A stretch of DNA of 64,000 nt from Staphylococcus sp. MI 10-1553 (GTDB lineage Bacteria > Bacillota > Bacilli > Staphylococcales > Staphylococcaceae), in contig NZ_CP048279.1 of assembly GCF_010365305.1 (NCBI RefSeq), positions 1,984,001 through 2,048,000 of the forward strand. Direction: 5' to 3'. The notes below the pieces were generated by a model that was not told the DNA's origin, searched no databases, and saw nothing but the letters and a program-made list of their open reading frames with translations. The translations under genes were made by a program, and so were the position numbers. Below, one piece after another: positions 24,829-36,589 of this stretch (positions are counted from its first letter, which is position 1; each line of letters opens with the position of its first letter).

Positions 24829-26187
24829 CTAATGTACGACTTCTTGTCCACGCTTATTCCACGTGAAGATAAAGCTAATCATTGCTAATACACTAATGAT
24901 TGTTAATAAGATGAAGCCTGCACTCCAACCCATATGATCCACGATAGCACCCATGACAATGTTAGCCATGACAGCACCACCGAGGTAACCGAATAAACCA
25001 GTTAAACCTGCTGCAGTCCCCGCTGCTTTTTTCGGCACATAATCCAATGCTTGTAAACCAATCAACATCACTGGCCCGTAAATTAAAAAGCCGATTGTAA
25101 TCAATGCTAGGTTGTCAACGAGTGGGTGGCCTGGTGGGTTGAGCCAGTATACGACAACCGCAATCGTAACACCAATCATAAAGATAAAGCCTGCTGGACC
25201 ACGACGGCCTTTGAATACTTTATCTGATAACCAACCACAGATCAGTGTACCTGGAATACCTGCCCATTCGTATAAGAAATATGCCCAGCCTGATTCTTTC
25301 ATGTCAAAGCTTTTCACTTCACTTAAATAGAGCGGCGCCCAGTCTAACACGCCATAACGTACAAAGTATACGAAAATATTCGCAATCGCAATAATCCAGA
25401 CCCATTTGTTGTTAAGCACGTATTTGAATAAAATCTCTTTCGTCGTCAATTCTGTTTCGAATGTCTCTTTCTTTTGTGTTGGATAGTCATCACGATACGC
25501 TTCAATGGATGGTAAACCAACTGATTGTGGTGTATCACGCACTAAAACGTATGATGCAATCGCAATGACCATCGCTAGTAACGCCGGATAAATAAACGCC
25601 CCTTCAAAGCCTTGTAAATAACCAAAGCTCAGTGAACCAGTTAAATAAATCCCAAACAATGCAATCGGTGCCATCAAACCGCCACCGACGTTATGCGCTA
25701 CATTCCAAATCGCCGTTTTACTTCCACGTTCACTCACACTAAACCAATGCACGAGCACACGTCCTGAAGGCGGCCATCCCATGCCTTGGAACCAACCATT
25801 CAGGAATAACATGATGAACATGATTGTCACACTTGACGTTAACGCTGGAATGAAACCCATCAGTAAATTGACAATAGCTGTTAACACAAGTCCTAACGTT
25901 AAAAAGATACGCGCGTTACTTCTATCACTGACCGTCCCCATGACAAACTTACTAAAACCATAAGCAATCGAAATCGCGGACAATGCAAAACCGAGTTCCG
26001 CCTTTGAGAAGCCCATATCAGCTAAGTACGGCATCGCGATAGAAAAGTTTTTACGCAACAAATAATAACCTGCATAGCCTAAAAAGATACCGACAAACAC
26101 TTGTAGCCTTAATTTTTTATACGTCTCATCTTGCTGACTTTCCGGCACAGGTGCTGCAGCTACAGGCGGTTTTAAAAACTTAAACAT
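24829..26187 (-). CDS. glpT: Glycerol-3-phosphate:phosphate antiporter GlpT
   Basis: 452-residue, 12-helix major facilitator of the organophosphate:phosphate antiporter family. Segments shared with E. coli GlpT as I recall it: YYLLRKNFSIAMPYL, GWFQGMGWPPSGRVLVHWFS, WNVAHNVGGG, VRDTPQSVGLPSIE, SWAYFLYEWAGIPGTLICGW-type loop (about 285-310), and IGFLIYGPVMLIGLQALDYVPKKAAG-type C-terminal block. It imports glycerol-3-phosphate, and in staphylococci GlpT is also a fosfomycin entry route. UhpT is the main alternative. Monocistronic, with its own promoter and terminator. Confidence 0.88.
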   Translation of the reverse strand: MFKFLKPPVAAAPVPESQQDETYKKLRLQVFVGIFLGYAGYYLLRKNFSIAMPYLADMGFSKAELGFALSAISIAYGFSKFVMGTVSDRSNARIFLTLGLVLTAIVNLLMGFIPALTSSVTIMFIMLFLNGWFQGMGWPPSGRVLVHWFSVSERGSKTAIWNVAHNVGGGLMAPIALFGIYLTGSLSFGYLQGFEGAFIYPALLAMVIAIASYVLVRDTPQSVGLPSIEAYRDDYPTQKKETFETELTTKEILFKYVLNNKWVWIIAIANIFVYFVRYGVLDWAPLYLSEVKSFDMKESGWAYFLYEWAGIPGTLICGWLSDKVFKGRRGPAGFIFMIGVTIAVVVYWLNPPGHPLVDNLALITIGFLIYGPVMLIGLQALDYVPKKAAGTAAGLTGLFGYLGGAVMANIVMGAIVDHMGWSAGFILLTIISVLAMISFIFTWNKRGQEVVH

Positions 26188-26233
26188 ATGTACCCTCCCC
26201 CTTAATTATTAACGAAATATTAATTTCATGTAA

Positions 26234-26262
26234 ATTTTATGCATTGACACAAAGTTTGTCAA
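26234..26262 (-). promoter_or_regulatory. Promoter of glpT with overlapping inverted repeat
   Basis: On the minus strand TTGACA (26257-26262), a 17-base spacer and TAAAAT (26234-26239). An inverted repeat ATTGACA-7-TGTCAAT (about 26243-26263) covers the -35 and spacer and could be an operator. Confidence 0.6.
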
Positions 26263-26367
26263 TCGCATTTTTACAACTTTGTAAGGGGTTTCATAACATT
26301 GTTTAGTTCTAATTCAATAACGTTTACTTTATGCACTTTAAAACAAAGGTTCTACCTCATCATTTAA

Positions 26368-29300
26368 CTACAAATTGCTCGCCATGAGTTCTGCTTGTTC
26401 CACCACTTGTTCTACCGCCATCTTTTGAAGGTCAGGTGGATAGCCATACTTTTTAAGCAATCGTCTCACTTGCACTCTCATTTTAGCTTTCGCACTGTCA
26501 CGTTTTGACCAATCGACACTCATGTTTTCTTTGACTGTTTTCGTCAATTCATGGGCAATCGCTCGTAATTCTTTGTCCCCCATCACTGTTTTAGCTGTTT
26601 CATGTGACGCGAGTGCATCATAAAACGCGATTTCTTCTGTGCTTAACCCTAAATCGTTCCCTCTTTGTTGTTCTTGTTGAATCTCTTTCGCCATATCGAT
26701 TAATTCTTCAATGACTTTTGACGCTTCTATCGTGCGGTTATTATATTTTTGAATCGAGCGCCCTAACATTTCTGAAAATTTTCTAGACGCCGTCGTATTC
26801 ATTTTCATCAATGTTCTCACTTGGTTTTTAAGTAATCTGTTTAATAATTCTACCGCAACGTTTTTCTGTTCCAATCCTTCGACATCTTTTAAAAACTCGT
26901 CTGATAGGATTGAAATATCTGGATTTTCGAGTCCTAATGTTTGGTAAATATCAATCACTTCTTCAGTCACAACTGATTTCGATATCAACTGCTTAATCTC
27001 CGCTTCAATCTCTGTTGGCGTTTTCTTCTGTACTTCTTCATCAGTGACCGGTGATAATAATTTCACAATGCCGGATTTCACTGCTTTGAAGAAGGCAATT
27101 TCGCTGTTTAATTCTTGGGCTGCGGGTTCAGTGGCACATAGCGCGTATGCTTTCCCGAGTTCTGTCACGGTCTTCACAAAGCGCTGACGTTCTGCTTCAC
27201 CTAACCCGAAGATATAATCCATCGTGGTTGAAATCGCATTGTAACGATCCATCTGTTTTTCAGATTCGAAGCCTGAATAGTCATGCTGATACAACATATC
27301 TTGAATGACATCATATTTCATCAACATCAGTTCCAACGCTTTATCCGTATCGATACCGGCTTTATCTCTATCCTTATCCGAATAATCTTTCAATGCTTCT
27401 TTCAAGTATTCCGCAATACCAACATAGTCAACAATGAGTCCACCTGGTTTATCTTTAAATACACGGTTGACCCGAGCAATCGCCTGCATGAGGTTGTGGC
27501 CTTTCATCAACTTATCAATATACATTGTATGTAATGAAGGTACGTCAAAACCTGTCAACCACATGTCTCGTACAATCACAAGTTGCAATGCATCATTTTC
27601 ATCTTTCATACGATTTTCAAGTAATGTCCGTCGTTGTTTGGACCCAATATGTGGCTGATATTTTTGTGGATCACTCGACGCCCCCGTCATAACAACTTTA
27701 ATCACACCTTGATGATCATCATCCGAATGCCACTCGGGTTTTAGGCTAATGATTTCATCGTACAAATCAACGGCAATACGGCGACTCATCGTGACAATCA
27801 TCGCTTTCCCTTTTATCGCTTGTTGTCGCATTTCAAAGTGCTGAATGATATCAACAGCTAACGTATGAATCCGTTGTTTCGCACCTGTTAATGCTTCAAT
27901 GCGCGACCATTTTGATTTGAGTTGATCTTTAATATCCGCTTCCTGGCCCTCAGTAATCTCTTCATAAGCCTCATCAATATCAACATCACTCGGTAAACTT
28001 AACGGAATAATGCGGCTTTCATAATAAATCTTAACCGTACTGCCATCCGCAACGGCTTGTGTCATATCATATACATCAATGTAATTGCCGAAAACGAGCT
28101 GTGTATTTTTGTCCGTTAAAGTAACAGGTGTTCCAGTAAATCCAACAAATGAGGCATTAGGCAAGGCATCCCTTAAATATTTCGCATAGCCATACTTCAC
28201 ACCTTGCCCTTTATTGTCATACGTTGCATTAAAGCCATATTGCGTGCGATGTGCTTCGTCAGCCATCACGATGACATTTTTACGGTCTGTTAACATGTCC
28301 ATCGTCTCTTTGCCCGCTTCTGGCTCAAACTTTTGCATCGTTGTAAACACAATGCCACCTGATTCTACAGATAACAGTGCTTTTAATTGTTTGCCTGACT
28401 CTGCTTGTTTCGGTATTTGTCTCAATAAACCTTTGCCTGAGCGCCCTTTCGATTTAACAAACGTGTGATATAACTGGTTATCTAGGTCATTACGGTCTGT
28501 CACAATGACTAATGTCGGGTTATTCATTTTTTGAATTAACTTTCCTGAAAAGAACACCATCGTTAAACTTTTGCCCGAACCTTGCGTATGCCAAATGACG
28601 CCACCTTTCCCATCACCACAATCAGATGACGCTTCAATCGCACGTTCTACAGCTTTATTCACCGCATAATATTGATGATACGCCGCTAAAATTTTAACGA
28701 CGCGGCCATTCCCTTCGTCTTGAAACAAAATGAAATGACGGATTAAATCAAGCAACACGGTCTTGTTGAGCATTCCATGAATAAGGACATCTAAACTTGC
28801 CATAGTTGATGATGCCTCGGTTTGACCATCTTTCGTGCGCCAAGTCATAAAACGATCATAATTTGCCGTTAATGAGCCAGCTTTCGTATTAATCCCATCA
28901 CTCGTTACCAAAATGGCATTATGATAAAACAATTGCGGAATGCGCATCTTATACGTTTCTAACTGATGATACCCATCTTCTACGCCAACAGATGCATTGG
29001 TCGAACTCTTCAACTCAATGACAACAACAGGCAAACCATTGATAAAGAGCACAATATCTGGCCGCTTCCGATAGTCACCATGCACAACTGTGAGCTGATT
29101 CACCGCTAAAAAGTCGTTATTTTCTGGATTCTCAAAGTCAAATACATTTACTAAATCGTGAACCACTTCACCAGACGCATTATAATGCGCAACTTCAATC
29201 CCATTTGTCATTAACTCATGAAAGTAACGATTGTTTTCTAATAAATGTGGTGACTGCTCAATAGAAATATCACGTATCGCGTGTTGAATCACATCATCAT

Positions 29301-29490
29301 GCAAATCCGGGTTCAACCGTCTTAAAGCTGCTTCTAAACGCCCATCAAGAATGACATCTTGATCACTTTCACGTTCAGGTGAGATACCTGTCACACTCAC
29401 CTCACGCCCATGTTTTACCGTGTAGCCAAGATTTTCAAACCATTCCAGCGCCACTTGTTCCAAATCATTTTCACTAAATTGAAAGTTCAT
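26368..29490 (-). CDS. hsdR: Type I restriction enzyme, HsdR subunit
   Basis: 1040-residue motor/nuclease subunit. N-terminal PD-(D/E)xK nuclease: [24 protein letters not shown]2 translocase motor: Walker [20 protein letters not shown]-type [34 protein letters not shown]. The C-terminal helical region contacts HsdM. ATG 29488-29490 ([10 protein letters not shown]) has GGGGGG six bases upstream. It overlaps the end of hsdS. Cuts DNA after translocation when target sites are unmethylated. All motifs intact, so probably active. Confidence 0.95.
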   Translation of the reverse strand: MNFQFSENDLEQVALEWFENLGYTVKHGREVSVTGISPERESDQDVILDGRLEAALRRLNPDLHDDVIQHAIRDISIEQSPHLLENNRYFHELMTNGIEVAHYNASGEVVHDLVNVFDFENPENNDFLAVNQLTVVHGDYRKRPDIVLFINGLPVVVIELKSSTNASVGVEDGYHQLETYKMRIPQLFYHNAILVTSDGINTKAGSLTANYDRFMTWRTKDGQTEASSTMASLDVLIHGMLNKTVLLDLIRHFILFQDEGNGRVVKILAAYHQYYAVNKAVERAIEASSDCGDGKGGVIWHTQGSGKSLTMVFFSGKLIQKMNNPTLVIVTDRNDLDNQLYHTFVKSKGRSGKGLLRQIPKQAESGKQLKALLSVESGGIVFTTMQKFEPEAGKETMDMLTDRKNVIVMADEAHRTQYGFNATYDNKGQGVKYGYAKYLRDALPNASFVGFTGTPVTLTDKNTQLVFGNYIDVYDMTQAVADGSTVKIYYESRIIPLSLPSDVDIDEAYEEITEGQEADIKDQLKSKWSRIEALTGAKQRIHTLAVDIIQHFEMRQQAIKGKAMIVTMSRRIAVDLYDEIISLKPEWHSDDDHQGVIKVVMTGASSDPQKYQPHIGSKQRRTLLENRMKDENDALQLVIVRDMWLTGFDVPSLHTMYIDKLMKGHNLMQAIARVNRVFKDKPGGLIVDYVGIAEYLKEALKDYSDKDRDKAGIDTDKALELMLMKYDVIQDMLYQHDYSGFESEKQMDRYNAISTTMDYIFGLGEAERQRFVKTVTELGKAYALCATEPAAQELNSEIAFFKAVKSGIVKLLSPVTDEEVQKKTPTEIEAEIKQLISKSVVTEEVIDIYQTLGLENPDISILSDEFLKDVEGLEQKNVAVELLNRLLKNQVRTLMKMNTTASRKFSEMLGRSIQKYNNRTIEASKVIEELIDMAKEIQQEQQRGNDLGLSTEEIAFYDALASHETAKTVMGDKELRAIAHELTKTVKENMSVDWSKRDSAKAKMRVQVRRLLKKYGYPPDLQKMAVEQVVEQAELMASNL

Positions 29491-30739
29491 CCTCATCCCC
29501 CCAAACCTCATCAGGAATCTCAATCTCACCAGACATTAACTTAGGCAATAACGTATCGCGGAGTTCGGTTAACTTTTGGATTTCGTTTCTTAATAATTTT
29601 ATTTTTTCTAAATAGGGCTCAACTGCCTCGCTAAACAGTGAAGCAATTTCACTATTGAATGCAAAATTATAACGAATCGCTATATCAGGTTTGACTCTTT
29701 GTCTACTATTGGTCGAACCAGTAGCATTCGAAACTAAAAACTCATTAAACCCGTCAGAAGTGCATACGTTATAAATAAATGCGTTGTTAAAGCTATTATC
29801 ACTTTTTAAAACTATAAATTCTGATGAAGCAATATTTAAATATTTGTCATCAATTGAGGTAAGCCAAATTCTCCTAGTAGTTGGATTCATTTTAGAAAAT
29901 AAAATACAATTTTCATCTATGATCCACTTATTACTTTTGATATTTATTACTTTGTCTAAAACAGGTAATTTACGATTATCAAATGCAGGTAAGCTAAAAT
30001 GCAAAACTTCTTTTTCGCCACTTTTTTTAGGATTAAAAGTATCTTTCTTATGACCTGCTAAATCTTTTAATTGAACAACCTTCCACCCTTTTGGTATCTC
30101 TCCTAATTCACTTACAACCATTTCACCGCCACTCGATTGATACGGATTCCCATTTTCATCAGGAAACTCAAAATCCACGAACCAACGTTTGAAAAGTGTT
30201 TGAGAAAGTTCCTCGAGATTAGCGATGATGTCTTGATTTAATTCTATTTTGTCATCTAAATTTTTCAATATTTTAGCTATTATTTTTTGTTGTTTTAAAG
30301 AAGGCAAATTTACTTCAAATTCTAAAATCGATTCCTTTTGAGCTCTCTGTCTCCCAGAAGTTCCTGTCATCGATTTAATTACAATGTTTCTTAATTTATG
30401 TGTTCTCATTAGATAATAAAGATATTGATTATCCATTAGATCTTCTTTAGGTCTCAATACAAAAAACTCTGTTGACCCAAAAGCTATCTCATCACTGTCT
30501 AAAATATCTACATAAGCAGTTTTCCCATTTTCTAAGCAAGGTGTTATTCTAGCTAATAAGGTATCTCCATTCTTAAATTTTGAGCCACCTTTAAATTGCG
30601 AATAACTAAAACTCTCTATTCTCTTTTGGTTTTCTATTAGATTATCCATTGATACTTTTTTGGCTATAGTATTTTTGGATAATTTAAGTTTAGGATTTAA
30701 TACTATTACCTCTTTCAACTTACAACTTTTATACTCCAT
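29474..30739 (-). CDS. hsdS: Type I restriction-modification specificity subunit HsdS
   Basis: 421-residue DNA-recognition subunit with two target-recognition domains (about 1-160 and 215-375). Each is followed by a conserved helix ([25 protein letters not shown] and [33 protein letters not shown] repeats) that forms the spacer coiled coil. [18 protein letters not shown] opens the second half. The gene is visibly more AT-rich than hsdM and hsdR, as usual for exchanged TRDs. ATG 30737-30739 follows GGAGGGG and overlaps hsdM by 11 bases. Target sequence cannot be read from the protein. Confidence 0.94.
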   Translation of the reverse strand: MEYKSCKLKEVIVLNPKLKLSKNTIAKKVSMDNLIENQKRIESFSYSQFKGGSKFKNGDTLLARITPCLENGKTAYVDILDSDEIAFGSTEFFVLRPKEDLMDNQYLYYLMRTHKLRNIVIKSMTGTSGRQRAQKESILEFEVNLPSLKQQKIIAKILKNLDDKIELNQDIIANLEELSQTLFKRWFVDFEFPDENGNPYQSSGGEMVVSELGEIPKGWKVVQLKDLAGHKKDTFNPKKSGEKEVLHFSLPAFDNRKLPVLDKVINIKSNKWIIDENCILFSKMNPTTRRIWLTSIDDKYLNIASSEFIVLKSDNSFNNAFIYNVCTSDGFNEFLVSNATGSTNSRQRVKPDIAIRYNFAFNSEIASLFSEAVEPYLEKIKLLRNEIQKLTELRDTLLPKLMSGEIEIPDEVWGDEDELSI

Positions 30740-32243
30740 AACCCAACCCCTCCAATGATTTGCGAATCTGTTCCTCAAGTGCCTTAGATTTCGCAAATTG
30801 TTCGCTGAGTTCGGCGGTGATGCGTTCCATTTTTTGTTCGAACGGTTCAGCATCTTCTTCCACTGCTGCCAATCCTACGTAACGTCCTGGTGTTAAAATA
30901 TAATCGTTATCTCGAATTTCTTCTGTTTTCGCTACTTTACAAAAGCCCGCTTGATCTTCATAGGATTGCTCATTTGTCCCTTTCCACGCGTGATAGACGT
31001 TGGATATCATTTGAATGTCTTCATCCGAAAACTCTTTCAACGTTCTCGATACCATATGACCCACATTTCTTGCGTCTATGAAAAGCACTTCACCTTGTCG
31101 TTCACGGTTCCCTTTTTTACTTTTATTTTTTGTCACAAACCATAGACAAACTGGAATTTGCGTCGAATAAAATAATTGCCCAGGTAAGGTCACAATACAT
31201 TCGACAAGGTCTTGTTCAATGAGTTCCTTTCGTATCGCGAGTTCATCTTTGCTACTTGTCGACATCGACCCATTCGCTAATACGAAGCCTGCTGTGCCAC
31301 TAGGTGCGAGTTTCGAAATCATATGTTCAATCCAGGCATAGTTGGCGTTCCCTTTTGGTGGAATACCGAACTTCCACCGATAATCGTCCAATAAACGTTC
31401 TTGTCCCCAATCACTCTGATTAAACGGCGGATTGGCTAAAATATAGTCCGCTTTTAACCCTTTATGTAAATCGTTATGAAAGGTATCAGCATGATGTATC
31501 CCCAAATCATTGTCAATCCCACGAATGGCTAAATTCATTTTCGCAAGTTTCCAAGTGGTCGGATTCGATTCTTGTCCATAAACAGCAATATTGTCTATGC
31601 GCCCTTGATGTTCTTCAATAAAGCGTTCACTTTGGACAAACATCCCACCAGAACCACAACACGGATCATAAATACGCCCTTCATACGGTTCGACCATTTC
31701 AACGAGCAACTTTACAATAGAAGCAGGTGTGTAGAATTCGCCGGCGTTTTTCCCTTCCGCACTCGCAAACTTCGCAATAAAGTATTCATACACGCGGCCG
31801 AGCACATCTTGACGTCGACTCTCAGTATCACCGACTTTAAATGTAAATAAGTCAATAATGCCCCCGAGTTTTTCTTTATCTAACGTCGGTCTCGCATATT
31901 CTTTTGGTAATACACCTTTTAGCGATGTGTTTTCTTTTTCTATCGCAATCATCGCTCTGTCAATGATTTGTCCAATTTCGGGTTTTTTCGCATTGGCATT
32001 GATGTAGTGCCAACGCGCTTCTTTTGGCACCCAGAATATATTGTCCGCCAAATATTCATCTTTATCTTCTTCGTCCGCCCATTCGTCATTTTTCAAAACT
32101 TCATATTTTTCCTCAAATGCATCTGAAACATACTTCAAAAAGATTAATCCTAATGCGACATTTTTATATTCTGCCGCATCCATACTGCCACGCAATTTAT
32201 CCGCAGCTTGCCATAACTTTTCTTCAAATCCAATCGTTGCCAT
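30729..32243 (-). CDS. hsdM: Type I restriction-modification DNA methyltransferase HsdM
   Basis: 504-residue N6-adenine methyltransferase subunit. N-terminal HsdM helical domain ([19 protein letters not shown]), SAM-binding [15 protein letters not shown], catalytic [13 protein letters not shown] (NPPF). The M2S part protects host DNA, and with HsdR it restricts. First gene of the hsdM-hsdS-hsdR operon, with overlaps at both junctions. Confidence 0.96.
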   Translation of the reverse strand: MATIGFEEKLWQAADKLRGSMDAAEYKNVALGLIFLKYVSDAFEEKYEVLKNDEWADEEDKDEYLADNIFWVPKEARWHYINANAKKPEIGQIIDRAMIAIEKENTSLKGVLPKEYARPTLDKEKLGGIIDLFTFKVGDTESRRQDVLGRVYEYFIAKFASAEGKNAGEFYTPASIVKLLVEMVEPYEGRIYDPCCGSGGMFVQSERFIEEHQGRIDNIAVYGQESNPTTWKLAKMNLAIRGIDNDLGIHHADTFHNDLHKGLKADYILANPPFNQSDWGQERLLDDYRWKFGIPPKGNANYAWIEHMISKLAPSGTAGFVLANGSMSTSSKDELAIRKELIEQDLVECIVTLPGQLFYSTQIPVCLWFVTKNKSKKGNRERQGEVLFIDARNVGHMVSRTLKEFSDEDIQMISNVYHAWKGTNEQSYEDQAGFCKVAKTEEIRDNDYILTPGRYVGLAAVEEDAEPFEQKMERITAELSEQFAKSKALEEQIRKSLEGLGYGV

Positions 32244-32420
32244 TTTTCAAAATTCCACCTTAAAAAGTATCGTTAAATTAAATATAGCAAAAAAGCGGTG
32301 AAAAATGTTAACGTTGTACAATTTTATTTATATTTAAATCTAAATGTTTGAAAATTGTATTTTTGCTTAATTTTAAGATGATGTGCGCTTTGAGAGCACT
32401 TTTGAACTTCATGACCAATT

Positions 32421-32458
32421 AAAAAAACAGCCCTATGGAAAGTTCCATAAGACTGTCA
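32421..32458 (-). terminator. Terminator of pyrG
   Basis: Stem ACAGTCTTATGGA paired with TCCATAGGGCTGT (G-U pairs included) followed by seven Ts on the minus strand. It separates pyrG from the hsd operon. Confidence 0.85.
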
Positions 32459-32476
32459 TGTTTACTGCTGTTAGTA

Positions 32477-34135
<1,659 letters not shown>

Positions 34136-34344
34136 TTAGGGGTGAATTTGTATGCCAATCATTGATTATGTGCAGGACAGCATTCTCAAATTTTAAAAGT
34201 TTCCGTCGTTTCAGTGAGATGAAGATGGTATTGTGAACACTTTGATATTTGTATTCTGCTCTCCACCATCTACGCGCTATTTTGAACACACTGTCACTTT
34301 TATCATTTAGAAACGCCTAACGTCCGCAATGTTTCATAAAATTA

Positions 34345-34385
34345 AAAAAGTTCCCACTCACAATATCATGATTGTAAGGGGAACC
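34345..34385 (-). promoter_or_regulatory. pyrG leader attenuator (intrinsic terminator)
   Basis: Terminator in the pyrG leader: arm GGTTCCCCTTACAAT, loop, ATTGTGAGTGGGAAC, then six Ts. The pyrimidine-rich CCCCTT in the 5' arm could pair with a run of G added at the start of the transcript. In B. subtilis pyrG (established), low CTP causes reiterative G addition at a GGGC start, and this poly-G strand blocks the terminator. About 255 bases of leader of unknown role separate this hairpin from the pyrG ATG. Confidence 0.75.
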
Positions 34386-34470
34386 TTAACGATAGATGAG
34401 ACTCACATTTTCGGAACCATCACTACTTTCTATCGTCTTCATTTATTTATCCGTCCTAATTAAAGGAGCC

Positions 34471-34506
34471 CGAATAAAATTTTATCATGTTGTCGTAAAA
34501 AGTCAA
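34471..34506 (-). promoter_or_regulatory. pyrG promoter with GGGCTCC start
   Basis: Minus strand TTGACT (34501-34506), 16-base spacer, TAAAAT (34479-34484), then seven bases to GGGCTCC beginning at 34471. This initial GGGC is the hallmark needed for CTP-sensitive reiterative initiation. It lies between rpoE and pyrG, so the two genes are separately controlled. Confidence 0.7.
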
Positions 34507-34530
34507 TCAACTTTATTTAGAAATCAGAAA

Positions 34531-35070
34531 TTAAAACGTTTCTTCCTCTTCATCTTCTTCAAGTTCATCGTCTTCATCGTATGTTTCATCAATGTCTTCG
34601 TCTTCTTCTACTACGAGGTCTGACCCTTCAATTTCATCTTCAACACGTTCATCTTCAGGATCATCTAAATCTTCTTGATCATCAGTACGATTTGGAATGT
34701 TGTCATCGCCTTCTAAATCATCTTCACCTAATAACGTTAAGTTTTTATCTTCTTCATCGTCTTCATCAAGAATATCGAATTTTTGAATTGTTGGTGCGAT
34801 TTTTTCTTCAATATCGTCTACTGAATACCAATCGCGAAGACCCCAAACGTTATCGCCTACACTTAAAAAACGACCATCCGTATTTAAATCCGTGTAGAAT
34901 TGAACGATACGGTTTTCAATTTGTGCATCTTCGTAATGACCCATACGTTTAAACTCATCAATAATATCATAAAGGTTCATCGTTGCATTTTGTTCACTTA
35001 AAAGCGTGTAAGCCATATCAATAAATGATTTTTCATCAACCATTTCTTGTGTGTAATCTTGTAATTTCAT
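34531..35070 (-). CDS. rpoE: RNA polymerase delta subunit
   Basis: 179 residues: a folded N-terminal HARE domain ([39 protein letters not shown]) and a disordered, extremely acidic Asp/Glu tail from about residue 100. Delta speeds recycling of Gram-positive RNA polymerase. ATG 35068-35070 follows GGAAG. Upstream of pyrG, as in other Bacillales. Confidence 0.96.
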   Translation of the reverse strand: MKLQDYTQEMVDEKSFIDMAYTLLSEQNATMNLYDIIDEFKRMGHYEDAQIENRIVQFYTDLNTDGRFLSVGDNVWGLRDWYSVDDIEEKIAPTIQKFDILDEDDEEDKNLTLLGEDDLEGDDNIPNRTDDQEDLDDPEDERVEDEIEGSDLVVEEDEDIDETYDEDDELEEDEEEETF

Positions 35071-35341
35071 CAGCACATCTTCCTTTCAAAGGTTAACATT
35101 TCTCTTCATTCGGATATTTCCATTTGTAAAAACAGGTGCGCATGACGGTCACCTTTTGATTATGTTGCGCTACATTCATACACATCTATCGCATGACAGA
35201 TGCGTTTAAAACATCGACTTTAACAAAATTAAATTATAAATGACTACTGATGATTTCGCAATGTTTTCAGCGAGATTTTTCGAAGTCAATTGAAATGGTT
35301 TGCGTATTGGCACGTGTATGAATGACGATTCACCCGCCCGA

Positions 35342-36205
35342 CTAATAATTAATATATTTTTCTAATGTGACATAATCATCCGTCGTCACTGTCTCAACGA
35401 AATTACTCTTATGAAACAGCGGTGTGAGTTGATGATTCGGACCAAATAAAGTCGTTTCAATCACTGTTATTTCATGGTTTTCTTTTCGTACATATGTTGC
35501 TAATTGACGCAGTGCATTTTGCGCAATTCCCGTATCTCTATACCCATCATCGACGTAAAGTGCACGAATCATAAGCCGTTCGTTAAAAGCCTCAATCGCT
35601 ATAAATCCTACTTTTTGATCATCTAAAACTAAGTCTACAATTCCAATCGGTCCCGCCTTAGAATCCTCACTCTTTTTTAATTTTAAAGATGATACATATT
35701 TATGGTCCAAATCAAGGTAATAGAGACGTTCTTTTCCGATTGGCCCCTCTTCTTTCGTTGCCGTATGCATAAAGCCCGCACGTTCATAAACATTCCAAGC
35801 CGCTTCATTTTCTGCATCCACGACTAAGTACAAATGATTAAAATCCGGAAAAATCATTTGCACATATTCTGGTAATGTCATCATTATTTTCGTGCCGTAG
35901 CCATTCCCTTGATACGCTTCATTAATGGATAACGAGCGTATGTATACAACTTCATACGGTGTGTCATAGCCCTCATGTTGATAATGTTGATGCAATACAA
36001 AAAATCCAATCACTTCATCTTGATCATTAAGTACGATATTAGCGACTCTGTTGTCATCATTTAATGCATCATCCAAAACTTCTTTGGGTAATGAAGAATA
36101 GATGCGTTGTCGCTCATTTAATTCGAATCGATATAAAGCATCACGGTATTGCTTATCATATAATTGTATAGTAATATCATCAAAGCGTTTACTTTTTGTT
36201 GTCAT
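35342..36205 (-). CDS. Tandem GNAT N-acetyltransferase
   Basis: 287 residues with two GNAT-like halves. The first (about 10-165) has the acetyl-CoA motif SINEAYQGNGYGTKIM and NEAAWNVYERAGF. The second (about 180-285) has a weaker YVDDGYRDTGIAQNALRQLA. Substrate unknown. The chosen ATG 36203-36205 (MTTKSKR) has AAGG about 13 bases upstream; an ATG four codons earlier is too close to it. In other staphylococci a similar gene sits next to rpoE. Confidence 0.85.
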   Translation of the reverse strand: MTTKSKRFDDITIQLYDKQYRDALYRFELNERQRIYSSLPKEVLDDALNDDNRVANIVLNDQDEVIGFFVLHQHYQHEGYDTPYEVVYIRSLSINEAYQGNGYGTKIMMTLPEYVQMIFPDFNHLYLVVDAENEAAWNVYERAGFMHTATKEEGPIGKERLYYLDLDHKYVSSLKLKKSEDSKAGPIGIVDLVLDDQKVGFIAIEAFNERLMIRALYVDDGYRDTGIAQNALRQLATYVRKENHEITVIETTLFGPNHQLTPLFHKSNFVETVTTDDYVTLEKYINY

Positions 36206-36544
36206 TATTTTGACCATCCCTTTATTTTTTATTCTCCATATATAATGTTGACATAATTAAAGGGGTTCAAACAAATATTTATAGAGATAGTTTAGAACTT
36301 TTAACATTATCTACTTCATTGTTATCTTCACCCATCATTATCTCTCAATTTCGCGGTATTAAGAAAGGGGTTCACATGAACAAAGTGGGTTTCTTCACCA
36401 GGGCTTCCTTGCAATTAAAAAAGTTTTTAGATTTATTATCTCATATTCTTTTATAGTTGTTTAAAACGTGTTAAACTGTTGCGTACACCTATTTATTGTC
36501 TTTTGTAGAAATAGTTAGTTTAAACAAAAATCGAAATATAATAT
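36206..36544. other. Left flank of the RiPP cassette; possible 5' stub of the BCCT gene
   Basis: No complete gene. On the plus strand a TTGACA occurs at 36247, and AAAGGGG precedes an ATG at 36376 (reading MNKVGFFTRASLQ before the frame runs into AT-rich DNA and stops). Its orientation and spacing would suit the lost start of the BCCT transporter gene whose remainder begins at 39348. If so, the cassette replaced about 80 codons. This is inference; the peptide alone does not prove it. Confidence 0.35.
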
Positions 36545-36579
36545 TAAAGCATCTTCTTTCCAAATGAAAAAAAGATGCC
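36545..36579 (-). terminator. Terminator of the RiPP cassette
   Basis: Stem GCATCTT/AAGATGC, loop about 16 bases, then a T-rich stretch on the minus strand. It lies 11 bases past the radical SAM stop. Confidence 0.7.
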
Positions 36580-36589
36580 TAACAACATA

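Noticed and set aside
29474..32243. Phase-variable hsdS with inverted spare TRD cassettes
   Set aside because: Only one hsdS is present and I see no inverted partial hsdS copies or recombinase nearby.
34581..34952. 123-codon leucine/histidine-rich plus-strand frame
   Set aside because: It is the reverse of the Asp/Glu-rich rpoE tail; the unusual composition is explained by that.
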